Positions 52,234-60,961 of a stretch of DNA of 64,000 nt are shown here, piece after piece. Position 1 is the stretch's first letter. Each line of letters begins with the position of its first letter. This stretch comes from a virus. The notes under the pieces are model-generated. The model was not told the DNA's origin. It did not search any database and worked only from the letters and a program-made list of their open reading frames with translations. The position numbers and the translations under genes were made by a program. The stretch lies in the IMG/VR virus record IMGVR_UViG_3300030329_003436, positions 31,471-95,470 of that record. One strand, written 5' to 3'.

Positions 52234-54462
52234 TTAGTTACGAACTATAGCATAGGCCGAAACATGGATATGGCGCAGCTCTTCTATTGTCGGATTGCGA
52301 TCATTTTTATCAGCAAACTCTTTTTTAAGTTCCGACACAACGTTTGAAGTAGTTAGGTCAACACTAGATTGGTCTTTAAGAATCTGATTGATAACCTCCG
52401 CATCAATATCAACATAAGGTTGGAGATTGCAAAGTATACAAAGTTTTATATACTCTAGTTCGTCAGATTCTTTCTTAGTAAGACTTCTCAGATTCTTCTT
52501 ATCATAGAACGCTAAAAGAGGCTTATGCACAATATCCGCAATGGTTTTTTGTGCTTTAGAAGTCCACAAGGTCAGGTTAACAAAACTGGAGTCTGCGGCA
52601 GTCCTCGGTTGGACATCCTTTTGCTTCCTCTTTTGTTTGTCTTTAGCAAGTCTAGGTCTTCCGTCTTCCGGCCTGCCTGTAGGGTTATTCTCTTTCCGTT
52701 CTTCTTGTTTATCAAATTTCTTCTCATCCCTTTCGTCTTGCTTGTCTTTCTGTTCCTCTTTCTTCTCCTCAATTTGTTGGTCACTTCTTCTGTCGTCGGG
52801 GTCAGAAAATGGATGATTTCCAGTATCATCAGAAGGAACCAGCCCAAGATCCTGTGGCGACATTGCGTCTTTCGTAAGGGCAATCTTCTCAAGATCATTT
52901 CTGTGTTGAGGATTGTGATAGGGACCAGCTTGTTGTGGAATCACTTCTTTTTTCCTGTCTCTGTCCTCCCGTCGAATTCTAATCTTCTCTATTTCTGGAA
53001 TTTCACCAAATCTTTCTACAACGGTTTCAGAACTAATAATATTTCTATCCGCTAATTGAATAAGGAGATTCTTTTCAGTAGCCTCGTCAGACAAAACCAT
53101 GGTATCGAAATGAATTTTTGCGGGAAGCCTAAAGCCCATAGCCTGTCTAACTCTTTCAACCTCTTCCTGCCAAAAAGAAACAAGAACAGATCTTCCATAC
53201 TCTAGTCTTTCGACGAGAGTTTTAAGACTAATGAAATTATTGGTAAAACTACCGCCGCCACCGCTGGCCATACCGGTGAGGGTAGGGGGAACACCAAGGC
53301 CAGCGTAAATATTGGTAAGAACCGGTTCATACTTTTCTTTACCCAAAAATCTATACACCTGTGTGCTTGACTCAGTAAATTTAAGTTCTGGACCCCACAC
53401 TAAGTCCATTGTTCCGCCACCAACATTTCCAGCTAAAATATTCCTTAGTTTGTTGATCGCATTTTTTGTAGGTAGAATTTTATTATCTAGATCGCCAAGA
53501 CTCCAAAGTCTAATGTTAGAAATAGCACCATCTAAAGCTGAAATATCTGCCAGCTTCATTTTCTCTAACATTATAACGTCATCTAAAATGGCGTAGATCA
53601 TAGGGTTTGCCCATAGTAGCCAATCGTCCTTCTTGTAGTGAAAGACTGATATCTTAGATGAGTCTAGGGGAATTAAGTCTTGCCCCTCTTTAATTGCCTG
53701 CTGAAGGTCAGGGGGTAATTGAGATGCTAGGTTAGCATTATACTTTGAAGAACCGCCAAGACCTCTTTTTGTTAATCCTCTGACCAGCTTGGAAACCTTT
53801 AGCGCGTACTGTTTGTCGCCAACAAAAGACGCTAGGTTTCCGCCGAGAACTTCGATTGAAAGAGGGTTGAGAAAATCGTGCTTCCATGGAATTTCACGTT
53901 TATTGACTTGTAATTTTTCGATCTCCATGTCTGGAGAGCCAAGAGATTTTTTAAGGTCGTTTTCTATTTTCTTGCTTATCTTGGCTGTTCTTCTTTTGAC
54001 TACTACGTTCCCACATCTGTAGAGGGTATTCAGAAACCTCTCTGATCTATCTCGCCCGCCAATTTTTTCAAACCACTTCCTGTAGAACTTCTCTATTCTT
54101 TTATTGGGGTGAACAATGTTAATTCCATGACAAGCAAAGTCACCCATCAAATCAATAACATTTCTGATGATGCCAACCTTATCGTAGGCAGTCATGCACA
54201 TTTGTATAGCTTCTTTTTGAAGCTGTGGGACCGCCTCTTCGCTCCTAAAGCGGTTGTAATCTTCTCTAGTAAAGCCTGTTCTAACTGAACGCTGTGGCTC
54301 TATATCTAAAAAAGACCTACGAAAACCGCCAAGAGACTTCTGAACACCATCGTAGTGATCAAGGTTGTCAGACACTTGAGATAAAGCTTCTTGCTTGTCT
54401 GACTCATCCCCCCATGTGATGAAAGCCTCTGCTTTTTCAGTGTTTTTTATTGGGTTGTCCAT
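52234..54462 (-). CDS. Portal protein with charged linker and C-terminal domain (742 aa)
   Basis: I chose ATG 54462 (MDNPIKN) with AAGG eight bases upstream. Portal features: AYDKVGIIRNVIDLMGDFAC near residue 90, WYFxxW-type KWFEKIGGRDRSERFLNTLY, and a wing/stem region ending near residue 520. Residues ~560-640 are highly charged (EEKKEEQKDKQDERDEKKFD), then a folded C-terminal domain of ~110 residues (FVNLTLWTSKAQKTIADIVH to the end). Typical portals are 400-600 residues, so the linker plus domain is an extension. It directly follows the large terminase, as expected. Confidence 0.87.
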   Translation of the reverse strand: MDNPIKNTEKAEAFITWGDESDKQEALSQVSDNLDHYDGVQKSLGGFRRSFLDIEPQRSVRTGFTREDYNRFRSEEAVPQLQKEAIQMCMTAYDKVGIIRNVIDLMGDFACHGINIVHPNKRIEKFYRKWFEKIGGRDRSERFLNTLYRCGNVVVKRRTAKISKKIENDLKKSLGSPDMEIEKLQVNKREIPWKHDFLNPLSIEVLGGNLASFVGDKQYALKVSKLVRGLTKRGLGGSSKYNANLASQLPPDLQQAIKEGQDLIPLDSSKISVFHYKKDDWLLWANPMIYAILDDVIMLEKMKLADISALDGAISNIRLWSLGDLDNKILPTKNAINKLRNILAGNVGGGTMDLVWGPELKFTESSTQVYRFLGKEKYEPVLTNIYAGLGVPPTLTGMASGGGGSFTNNFISLKTLVERLEYGRSVLVSFWQEEVERVRQAMGFRLPAKIHFDTMVLSDEATEKNLLIQLADRNIISSETVVERFGEIPEIEKIRIRREDRDRKKEVIPQQAGPYHNPQHRNDLEKIALTKDAMSPQDLGLVPSDDTGNHPFSDPDDRRSDQQIEEKKEEQKDKQDERDEKKFDKQEERKENNPTGRPEDGRPRLAKDKQKRKQKDVQPRTAADSSFVNLTLWTSKAQKTIADIVHKPLLAFYDKKNLRSLTKKESDELEYIKLCILCNLQPYVDIDAEVINQILKDQSSVDLTTSNVVSELKKEFADKNDRNPTIEELRHIHVSAYAIVRN

Positions 54463-54516
54463 TATCAAAACCTTAATTGAATTGTATTGGGAATGTTCGG
54501 TAGATTAATCCATATG

Positions 54517-54528
54517 ATTATACACCAA
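54517..54528 (-). promoter_or_regulatory. Leftward promoter-like motif upstream of the portal gene
   Basis: The minus strand reads TTGGTGTATAAT, identical over 12 bases to the copy before the tail tube gene. It lies two bases after the terminase stop and 54 bases before the portal start. No convincing -35 hexamer is seen. Confidence 0.6.
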
Positions 54529-54529
54529 A

Positions 54530-56533
54530 TTAGTAAACATCCCTCATTCCTTCTGTAAACCAAGCTGGTCCAGAGAATTCAGGACCGCCGTCTCCTTTGG
54601 GGTTTCCTGTAGCAAAACCTCCAACTATTTCATATGGAGGGGGAGCAGGGTTTCTCCTTAGCTTTCTGGCTGACATATTTGCCATAATCAATGCACTATA
54701 GCGGTCTTTTCTGAGTCTATCTTTTCTACCTCCGGGCAGTTTTACCTCTGGAGTATCCCACTTATCTCGACCGGCTGGAGTCTGAGACATTATAATCATT
54801 GCCAATTCATCTTTCAGTTCCTCGATTTCCATAATTGAGTCTTCTAACGTGTCGTATGATCGGTCTTTTAATTTGTCGTCTGCGATGGCCAATCCTAAAG
54901 TTGCGGAATCAAAATAGGGAAAGAGAAGAACCTTGTCTTCAAAGTCTTTTCTTGTTCCGTGATTTGCTTCATTAACCCAATCGGATTTAGCAAACTGAAT
55001 CATTTCTAGTATGTGAAGACCCGCCTCTCCGTCAGTATCCTTTTCCTTGTCTTCGTCGATAGTTGGCCACAGGGGTAGCTCTCCCGGCTCCATCTTGTCG
55101 GGATCATGTAAAGCTTCAGAAATTGCAATACCTCCACCCTGAGCGTCTAAGGCTATCTCTTCGCAAGGAAAGGTTTTCATGAGGTCTCGTATTTTTCTAG
55201 CACAATACGAATAAAAGTCTCTCTCTGTTGCCAGACCCTTCTTTAGTTCTTCTTTGTGTCTACCTCTATTTGTTGTCCAGCAATGAACTATTCTAGCATG
55301 GTCTTCATGAAGTTCTAGAACAACAATACTGAAATTATCAACTTCGGAAGCGGGGTCAATTCCATACACATATCTGGCCGAAGGATTACCTCTTACCATG
55401 GACTGAAAATTAACTTCTCCACTTGGAAGACTGATCGGGTTGTCTGGCGACACAACGCAAGATTCAATGAGTGAGCGTTTAAAAAAGCCATTGCTGTCTG
55501 TAGAAAAACAAGCGCCAAATTCCATCTCATAAATTCCAGAATGAACGGTTGCTTTAGATCTTGCAACTTGAGCAGCATCCATAAACCCTTCTGGAAGGAG
55601 TTCAAAAGGAATTCTTATAATTGAGTATTGTGTCCAGTCAAAGCCTTTTGGTACACCATCGTCTCCGAAGATTTCGGCTAATTTTTTTTCTTCACCTTCA
55701 CTGTTTATAATTTGCTTCCACTTTTTCCAGTATTCCGCAAAGTGATTGAAGTCATAGTAAGCAGTACCAGACAAGACAATTTGGTTGCCCATCTCGTCTT
55801 CTTCTTCCGCCATAATCTCTTGTTCGGTTTGTTCGCCAAGTTCGACAGATTTTTTCTTTGACGCTATTCTTTTTACATTCTCGATAGGAGAAGCACTAAC
55901 AGCAGCAAAACCAGCAACAACGTTTTCAAAGATTTCTCGCGGAATAGATGCAAATTCGTCAGCAACGATATCGTTGGCGCGTTGACCACGAATCTTACTT
56001 CCGTCACCAAGGGGTAAACAAGTAACTGTGCTATCACCCAAGATCATTCGACATCTATCTACGTCACGTCTTGGGCCACTATTACCACCCACAATATCTC
56101 TTAAAATGGGAGCGTTGCGCCATATAGTATCCATGTATTCAAAGAGAACTTTTGATTGACGAAAAGCTGCACCAACAATCACAATCTTTCTGCCGGGAAA
56201 CAATAGCGCCCGCATCATCGAATACAAAGACAATATAAATGATTTACCAAACCCACGACTGGCTATGAGCATCGGGAACTTCCTGTTCCACATTTCTTTA
56301 AGCATTAATGCTTGCACGGGAAGAACTTCAACGTTAAAAATCTCTTTACATATAAAAGAGAAATACTCTGGGTTGGTCATTAGCCAAGTGAGTTTAGTTG
56401 TAAACTCTTCATCAGTATCCATGTTAAATGGATTAATGACTCTTTGGTTCTGCCCTATGTTCAGCCAAGCGTCGTCGATTATGTTTTTGATGTCACTCTG
56501 ATTCTTCACGAGCCAGTATCTCCGTAACATCAT
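54530..56533 (-). CDS. terL: Terminase large subunit (667 aa)
   Basis: The DNA-packaging motor and headful/cos nuclease. Walker A is MLIASRGFGKSFILSLYSMM (near residue 90); Walker B is DIVADEFASIPREIFENV. The C-terminal RNase H-like nuclease shows YVYGIDPASEVDNFSIVVLE and EIALDAQGGGIAISEAL, followed by the late region EIEELKDELAMII. Two ATGs and an upstream TTG lie at 56530-56536, with a GTG at 56509; the start is uncertain. The gene overlaps the ERCC4-type nuclease gene upstream by about 40 bases, suggesting coupling. Confidence 0.95.
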   Translation of the reverse strand: MMLRRYWLVKNQSDIKNIIDDAWLNIGQNQRVINPFNMDTDEEFTTKLTWLMTNPEYFSFICKEIFNVEVLPVQALMLKEMWNRKFPMLIASRGFGKSFILSLYSMMRALLFPGRKIVIVGAAFRQSKVLFEYMDTIWRNAPILRDIVGGNSGPRRDVDRCRMILGDSTVTCLPLGDGSKIRGQRANDIVADEFASIPREIFENVVAGFAAVSASPIENVKRIASKKKSVELGEQTEQEIMAEEEDEMGNQIVLSGTAYYDFNHFAEYWKKWKQIINSEGEEKKLAEIFGDDGVPKGFDWTQYSIIRIPFELLPEGFMDAAQVARSKATVHSGIYEMEFGACFSTDSNGFFKRSLIESCVVSPDNPISLPSGEVNFQSMVRGNPSARYVYGIDPASEVDNFSIVVLELHEDHARIVHCWTTNRGRHKEELKKGLATERDFYSYCARKIRDLMKTFPCEEIALDAQGGGIAISEALHDPDKMEPGELPLWPTIDEDKEKDTDGEAGLHILEMIQFAKSDWVNEANHGTRKDFEDKVLLFPYFDSATLGLAIADDKLKDRSYDTLEDSIMEIEELKDELAMIIMSQTPAGRDKWDTPEVKLPGGRKDRLRKDRYSALIMANMSARKLRRNPAPPPYEIVGGFATGNPKGDGGPEFSGPAWFTEGMRDVY

Positions 56534-56975
56534 CAAAAATTCTTATCACTCTATCTTTTGCTGTTTCCCTGTTGTCGCAGAAAACAACCTGTATGCCGTG
56601 ATCCTCTTCATACTCGCTTAGTTTTCGCCACATGAATTTTCCATTCATTCTGACAAATCGCCATTTTGATTTCGGGATTCCTGAATTCTTAGGGAACATC
56701 ATGAGATCGTCTATTGAGAACTCACATATGATATATGCCCATCTGAAGTGAGACATGCGTTCTATCTCAGCCTCAAATGTCTTCCGCTTCTTACCGAGAT
56801 TCATAGCCAGTTCGCCAGTGCTTGCCTTACGCTCGATACAGAGGCTCGTTTCCAAGCCTTCCAAAGTGTAGTCACCCGTCTTCAGACCAATGTCTATTTG
56901 GGCCTCACACTTCTCAAGTGGCTCGAAATCCCAGCCTTGCTTCTCTCTTGTGTCTCTAAGTATTACGTGTTTCAT
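56493..56975 (-). CDS. ERCC4/XPF-type nuclease (160 aa)
   Basis: The single-domain ERCC4 nuclease core is clear: LRDTREKQGWDF, KTGDYTLEGLETSLCIERKA and STGELAMNLGKKRKTFEAEI, followed by ERM. These contain the acidic/basic catalytic residues of the ERKxxxD-like site (here IERKAST, with the final Asp replaced by a Glu-containing segment). Such proteins cut branched DNA. Overlaps the HNH gene upstream by 20 bases and the terminase downstream. Location beside terminase suggests resolution of branches before packaging. Confidence 0.8.
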   Translation of the reverse strand: MKHVILRDTREKQGWDFEPLEKCEAQIDIGLKTGDYTLEGLETSLCIERKASTGELAMNLGKKRKTFEAEIERMSHFRWAYIICEFSIDDLMMFPKNSGIPKSKWRFVRMNGKFMWRKLSEYEEDHGIQVVFCDNRETAKDRVIRIFDDVTEILAREESE

Positions 56976-57231
56976 TATCTCTTACTATCTGCATAAACAG
57001 TGCCTCGTACTGTTGTTCTGAGCCTGTTACTTCTTTATGACACTTCCAGCACAATGTAATGCCATTACTAACATCGTACCTCAAATAAGCTGCATCTGCC
57101 CATCTGCGTATGTGGTGCGCGTTGAGTCTTTTCCTTTTCGCACTGCATCCGGGCATTTGACACTTGTGAGAATCCCTCTTGTAGACACGAGTGCGCCAGT
57201 CTTCATATATCGGATCTTTGTAGTTTCTCAT
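56956..57231 (-). CDS. HNH endonuclease (91 aa)
   Basis: Classical HNH motif: KCQMPGCSAKRKRLNAHHIR, then NGITLCWKCHKEV, with two CxxC pairs that bind structural zinc and the AHH catalytic histidines. HNH proteins next to terminase are part of cos cleavage in HK97-like phages and are required for packaging in some. It is coupled by ATGA to the glycosyltransferase-like gene upstream and overlaps the ERCC4-type nuclease by 20 bases. Confidence 0.87.
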   Translation of the reverse strand: MRNYKDPIYEDWRTRVYKRDSHKCQMPGCSAKRKRLNAHHIRRWADAAYLRYDVSNGITLCWKCHKEVTGSEQQYEALFMQIVRDNETRNT

Positions 57232-58172
57232 AACAGATGCGTCTCAAATATTCTTATAAGTTGTTTCTCTAGTGTGTTATCTAAGGCCCATTGTTTCTGT
57301 TTTTCTATTAGTTTGTTATACAGAAATCTGTTGTCTTTTAACTCTTTAATTATCTTAGCCGCTCCTTGCCAATCGCCATATCTATAAATCGGAATGAACG
57401 AACCAATTTCTACTACGTCGGGGAAACTGTCATAAATCAGTAGACTACCGCAGAAGGGAGCTATCCAGTCACGAAACCCTTTCATGCTTCTCAGTTCGCT
57501 TGACATGCAAGAAGTTGTAGTTCCCAAGGTTATCCAAGACTGAGAATACAGATTGAAGATGTTGTTCAGATCATGTTCGTTCAGATTTCTTAAGACCCAT
57601 AATGCCGCTTCGTCTAAAGCTTGAAACATTTCTTTACGAACGCCGGATTGATTATCTGTGGAACAGAGACATATGGCATCATACTTTTTTGTACTCTCTA
57701 ATTCCGAAGATTCAATTTGATCAATAATATTCTGAGATATTGACCAGTAGTAATGTGCAGAAGTAAACTTTGACTTAGCTTCTTCTACAACCTCTTTCAT
57801 TGTGTCCAGATACAAATCTAGAGGCCACTCTATACGCTCAAGACCTACTAATGACCCTGATTCGGTTTTGCCATCATAATGCGTATCGGAAGCCAAGAAG
57901 ACTGTTTTAATCTTCGGCATCTTCTCTTTGATACGGTCATAATGCTCTCGTGTCCATCTGTTGTTATATGTTGTGATAAAGATGAGGTCGTCTTCTATGT
58001 CTGGTAGCTTATCCACTACCTCGTTACCATCTTCCCACTGTCCTTCTATCACAAGAGGCATATACTCAAAATTGAAATGCTTTGATACATTTTGTAACGC
58101 CGGAAAAAACGTTAAATCATTTAAGAAAATACCAGCCCCATGTCCTCTTGGGAGCAACGCACAGATTATCAT
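57228..58172 (-). CDS. Glycosyltransferase-like protein, CgeB style (314 aa)
   Basis: The second half fits a GT-B glycosyltransferase of CgeB type: RSMKGFRDWIAPFCGSLLIY, DSFPDVVEIGSFIPIYRYGD, then a helix pair and ALDNTLEKQLIRIFETHLL. The first half (MIICALLPRGHGAGIFLNDL, KIKTVFLASDTHYDGKTESG) would be the acceptor-side domain. It follows the small protein by ATGA overlap and is in one unit with Gmd and a sulfotransferase, so it may use a GDP-sugar made by Gmd. The acceptor is unknown. Confidence 0.6.
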   Translation of the reverse strand: MIICALLPRGHGAGIFLNDLTFFPALQNVSKHFNFEYMPLVIEGQWEDGNEVVDKLPDIEDDLIFITTYNNRWTREHYDRIKEKMPKIKTVFLASDTHYDGKTESGSLVGLERIEWPLDLYLDTMKEVVEEAKSKFTSAHYYWSISQNIIDQIESSELESTKKYDAICLCSTDNQSGVRKEMFQALDEAALWVLRNLNEHDLNNIFNLYSQSWITLGTTTSCMSSELRSMKGFRDWIAPFCGSLLIYDSFPDVVEIGSFIPIYRYGDWQGAAKIIKELKDNRFLYNKLIEKQKQWALDNTLEKQLIRIFETHLL

Positions 58173-58426
58173 TTAGATGTCTTTCCAGTCCTTATTCTTA
58201 TCACCCGAATGTTTGCAGAAATTTCTGGCATGGCATCCTTCACCTTTTTAGTATTGTTTTCTCTTAGTATGTCGGCACAAATCTTTTCCTTAGCCTTGCT
58301 ACAAACTTCATCGGGGTCTTCTCCCGTGATCCAAAGGGTTATCACAGGCTCCCTATGTGTTTGTACGCCCGCCCGCACTAGATAAGGCCGAACCTTGTCC
58401 ATGTTCACTTCTACTTTGTATATCAT
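58169..58426 (-). CDS. Small unknown protein overlapping the 3' end of gmd (85 aa)
   Basis: The product starts MIYKVEVNMDKVRPYLVRAG and contains ITLWITGEDPDEVCSKAKEK. It is basic, with one helix-strand pattern and no recognised family. GAGGAG lies upstream: ATG 58426 is 11 bases away, while TTG 58432 is five bases away, so either could be used. The start lies inside gmd, whose last ~24 codons overlap it. It is coupled by ATGA to the glycosyltransferase-like gene. Confidence 0.55.
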   Translation of the reverse strand: MIYKVEVNMDKVRPYLVRAGVQTHREPVITLWITGEDPDEVCSKAKEKICADILRENNTKKVKDAMPEISANIRVIRIRTGKTSK

Positions 58427-59414
58427 GATCAACCATTCTCCTCACAAGCCCCTCAAAAGAGGTTTGAGGTTCCCATTCCAAGTGCGTTGCGGCCTTGCCG
58501 GGATGACCTCTTAAATAAGGAACTTCAGATGGTCTATATAGTTTTTGGTCTATAGTTATATAATTTTGGTAGTCATATATATTTATACACTTAAATGCTT
58601 CTATAACGAACTCTTCTACGCTGTGAGTCTCTCCTGTTGCTATGACGTAATCATTAGGCTTCTCTTGCTGTAACATCAAAAACATTGCCCTAACGTAGTC
58701 TTCAGCATGTCCCCAGTCTCTTTCAGAGTACAGATTCCCCAGACGCAGCTTGGGTATCTGCTCGCCTTTTGCGAGAGCGTGGTGTAGGTCTGCAACGTAC
58801 TGTGTCACCTTGCGGGTTACAAAGCGATCTCCGCGACGTTCGCTCTCATGGTTAAATAGGATGCCGGAACAGGCGAAGAGGCCGTAGGAACGCCTGTAGA
58901 GGCCCGTGGCGTGGTGTGCGGCAAGCTTGGCAATCGCATACGGAGACTGCGGATTGAACATAGTTTCTTCATCCTGATACTTTCCGTGACCACCATCCTC
59001 AAAATACATTATCTCCATGGAGTCGCCAAACATCTCACTGGAGCTGGCCTGATAAAATCGCGGCCTTTTTTCCATATCCCTAATGACTTCGAGAATATTC
59101 AGACAGCCCTTGCCGGTAACATCCCACGTCAATCCCGGCTGATCAAAAGAAGTCCATACATGAGACTGAGCAGCAAGGTTATACACCTCATGAGGCTTTG
59201 CGTTGTGGAGAATCCGGTAAACACTACCAACATCAGTGATATCACCCTGTACCAGATTGAATCTCTTACAATGTAATAAATGTGCTATGCGTGGAGTATT
59301 GTCACACGAGGTACGTCTAGCTACACCAGTAACCTTGTAGCCTAGAGAAAGTAATAGGTCAGATAGGTATGAGCCATCTTGTCCAGTAACGCCAAATATA
59401 ACAGCCCTTTTCAT
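58353..59414 (-). CDS. gmd: GDP-mannose 4,6-dehydratase (353 aa)
   Basis: Converts GDP-D-mannose to GDP-4-dehydro-6-deoxy-mannose, precursor of fucose, rhamnose and related deoxysugars. The NAD(P) Rossmann motif is FGVTGQDGSYLSDLLLSLGY; catalytic residues are in SSSEMFG and YAIAKLAAHHATGLYR (YxxxK); the diagnostic ILFNHESERRGDRFVTRKVT is present. Length matches Gmd of bacteria. Abuts the sulfotransferase upstream with no gap. No reductase or epimerase (such as WcaG) is in the window, so the final sugar depends on host or unseen phage enzymes. Confidence 0.95.
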   Translation of the reverse strand: MKRAVIFGVTGQDGSYLSDLLLSLGYKVTGVARRTSCDNTPRIAHLLHCKRFNLVQGDITDVGSVYRILHNAKPHEVYNLAAQSHVWTSFDQPGLTWDVTGKGCLNILEVIRDMEKRPRFYQASSSEMFGDSMEIMYFEDGGHGKYQDEETMFNPQSPYAIAKLAAHHATGLYRRSYGLFACSGILFNHESERRGDRFVTRKVTQYVADLHHALAKGEQIPKLRLGNLYSERDWGHAEDYVRAMFLMLQQEKPNDYVIATGETHSVEEFVIEAFKCINIYDYQNYITIDQKLYRPSEVPYLRGHPGKAATHLEWEPQTSFEGLVRRMVDHDIQSRSEHGQGSALSSAGGRTNT

Positions 59415-60167
59415 CTATGGTACTCCTAGTATGTAATCACTCTCTTGTAAGAGATCCTTGTTATCGGCAAGAATAGCTCTGTACGTAGGGTTGGTCTCCA
59501 TTTCCTTGTATCTTTGAGTGACGTTCATGGCAGAAGCGTTCTTCAGGTACTTCATGCCGTCAAAGGAGCTACCATTACCAAATATAGAGAGTTGGTCTAG
59601 GGCAGCGTCTGTAAAGTGTAGGCCAAGTCTTTCAGCAAGATCTTGTCTGTATTTAGGGTCTTTAACCCATTGGTTGTATTTGACAAACACAATACTGCCA
59701 ACCGGAGAGTACCAATTTAGGTGGTCAGCGTATGTGTCTATGTCAATTGAGTCAATAAGCATGTCTATTGGTTTGTTATCACGTTCAGCCATCTTGACAC
59801 AACTTGCAACCCAATTGCGAAAGTCTCTAAGAACAACAACCAGTCTCGGTTTATCAACAAAAACCGGCGATTCCGAGTGAGCATAAGCCACTTCGGTTAG
59901 TTTTTCACGTTCATGGGTAGAAATAAGTAAGTCCGGCTTAATGTCCCACATCAAGTCAGTGAATTTCAGCTTGTCTGGGTGTTCGTTGGGGCCAGTCTTG
60001 ATAGGATTGTTGGCCAGTACCGATAACTCACCACCGTTTTTTATTAGAAATAGCCATTGTGTCAAAGTATTTATAGAAAAATCAGAAATACCTTGTTGTT
60101 GGTGTAGTAACCAAATGGCCACAGGGTGGTGTCCAGTCCTATGCATACCAGCTACGACTATTTTCAT
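59415..60167 (-). CDS. Sulfotransferase-like P-loop protein (250 aa)
   Basis: N-terminal VVAGMHRTGHHPVAIWLLHQ occupies the place of the 5'-phosphosulfate loop. PRLVVVLRDFRNWVASCVKM is the 3'-phosphate-binding stretch typical of PAPS-dependent sulfotransferases (R..R/S pattern). VFVKYNQWVKDPKYRQDLAE resembles the later conserved helix. Different in sequence from the Stf0-like protein at 41328-41981. Lies between the HTH protein (TAATG overlap) and gmd. Expected to sulfate a glycan. Confidence 0.68.
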   Translation of the reverse strand: MKIVVAGMHRTGHHPVAIWLLHQQQGISDFSINTLTQWLFLIKNGGELSVLANNPIKTGPNEHPDKLKFTDLMWDIKPDLLISTHEREKLTEVAYAHSESPVFVDKPRLVVVLRDFRNWVASCVKMAERDNKPIDMLIDSIDIDTYADHLNWYSPVGSIVFVKYNQWVKDPKYRQDLAERLGLHFTDAALDQLSIFGNGSSFDGMKYLKNASAMNVTQRYKEMETNPTYRAILADNKDLLQESDYILGVP

Positions 60168-60961
60168 TATCCGCCCTTTGTTGTGTCAGGGGTGAGAAAA
60201 GGTTGATCGACTAGATTGTCTTCATATTGGTGCCATTCAGACAGTCGTTCTTGTTCAGAACCCATAGCAATTCTCATTTTTTCCATGTCTTCGCCCATCT
60301 TTCGACGAGTTTCAGGGTTTGACATGAGATTTCTTACCCAACCAATGAAAGTTTGCTTAGAATCTTCCAGTCTTTTGATACGCTGCTCTCTTGTAGCCTT
60401 TAGATCTTTAAGCATTGCTGCTTTTTTGGTCTGTAAGTCTTTGTAGTCGCGTGTTAGAGTCTCTTGAGCGGAACGTAAAACAGCAATTTGTCGTTCTAGG
60501 TTGAAGATATAGTCCTTGTCCTGTATTTCGAGTGGCTGTTGCTTCTCAGCAGTAACCATTTCCTCATATCTGTCTATGTCGATCATGTTCGTTTGTTGAT
60601 TTTTAAGTGCGCGATTCATTAAAACCTCAAGCTTGATAGCATCCAGCACTTGTAATTCCTCTGTTGGAAGAACATCATCGCGAAATTGAGAGATAATACG
60701 TCCCCAGTGATAGACAATAATATCCAGTTCATCTTTTGAGAACTGACTCTCTAGGTCTTTCCAGTATGCGCGTGACTTCAAGTCGTATGCAGCTTCAAGT
60801 TCTCGCTTCTGAATCTTACTAGAACCCAGTTTTTTCTCTATATGGTCTTTAACAGACTGCGGGTCACGGTCTAATTGTGACGCGATTTGATTCACAGACA
60901 AAGATTCGTGGTTTTCTTTGATAAAAGCCTGCTCTGTCTTAGAAAATCTACCCTTCTTCAT
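60167..60961 (-). CDS. HTH/coiled-coil protein, candidate small terminase subunit (264 aa)
   Basis: Residues 5-45 (FSKTEQAFIKENHESLSVNQ, IASQLDRDPQSVKDHIEKKL) form a helix-turn-helix of Myb/SANT style. The middle is alpha-helical and ends in a long coiled coil (FNLERQIAVLRSAQETLTRD). This domain plan (DNA-binding N-terminus plus oligomerising coiled coil) is like small terminases, which recognise the packaging site. It lies upstream of the large terminase but separated from it by the modification and nuclease genes, so a regulatory role (for example with the sigma factor just upstream) is also possible. Confidence 0.5.
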   Translation of the reverse strand: MKKGRFSKTEQAFIKENHESLSVNQIASQLDRDPQSVKDHIEKKLGSSKIQKRELEAAYDLKSRAYWKDLESQFSKDELDIIVYHWGRIISQFRDDVLPTEELQVLDAIKLEVLMNRALKNQQTNMIDIDRYEEMVTAEKQQPLEIQDKDYIFNLERQIAVLRSAQETLTRDYKDLQTKKAAMLKDLKATREQRIKRLEDSKQTFIGWVRNLMSNPETRRKMGEDMEKMRIAMGSEQERLSEWHQYEDNLVDQPFLTPDTTKGG

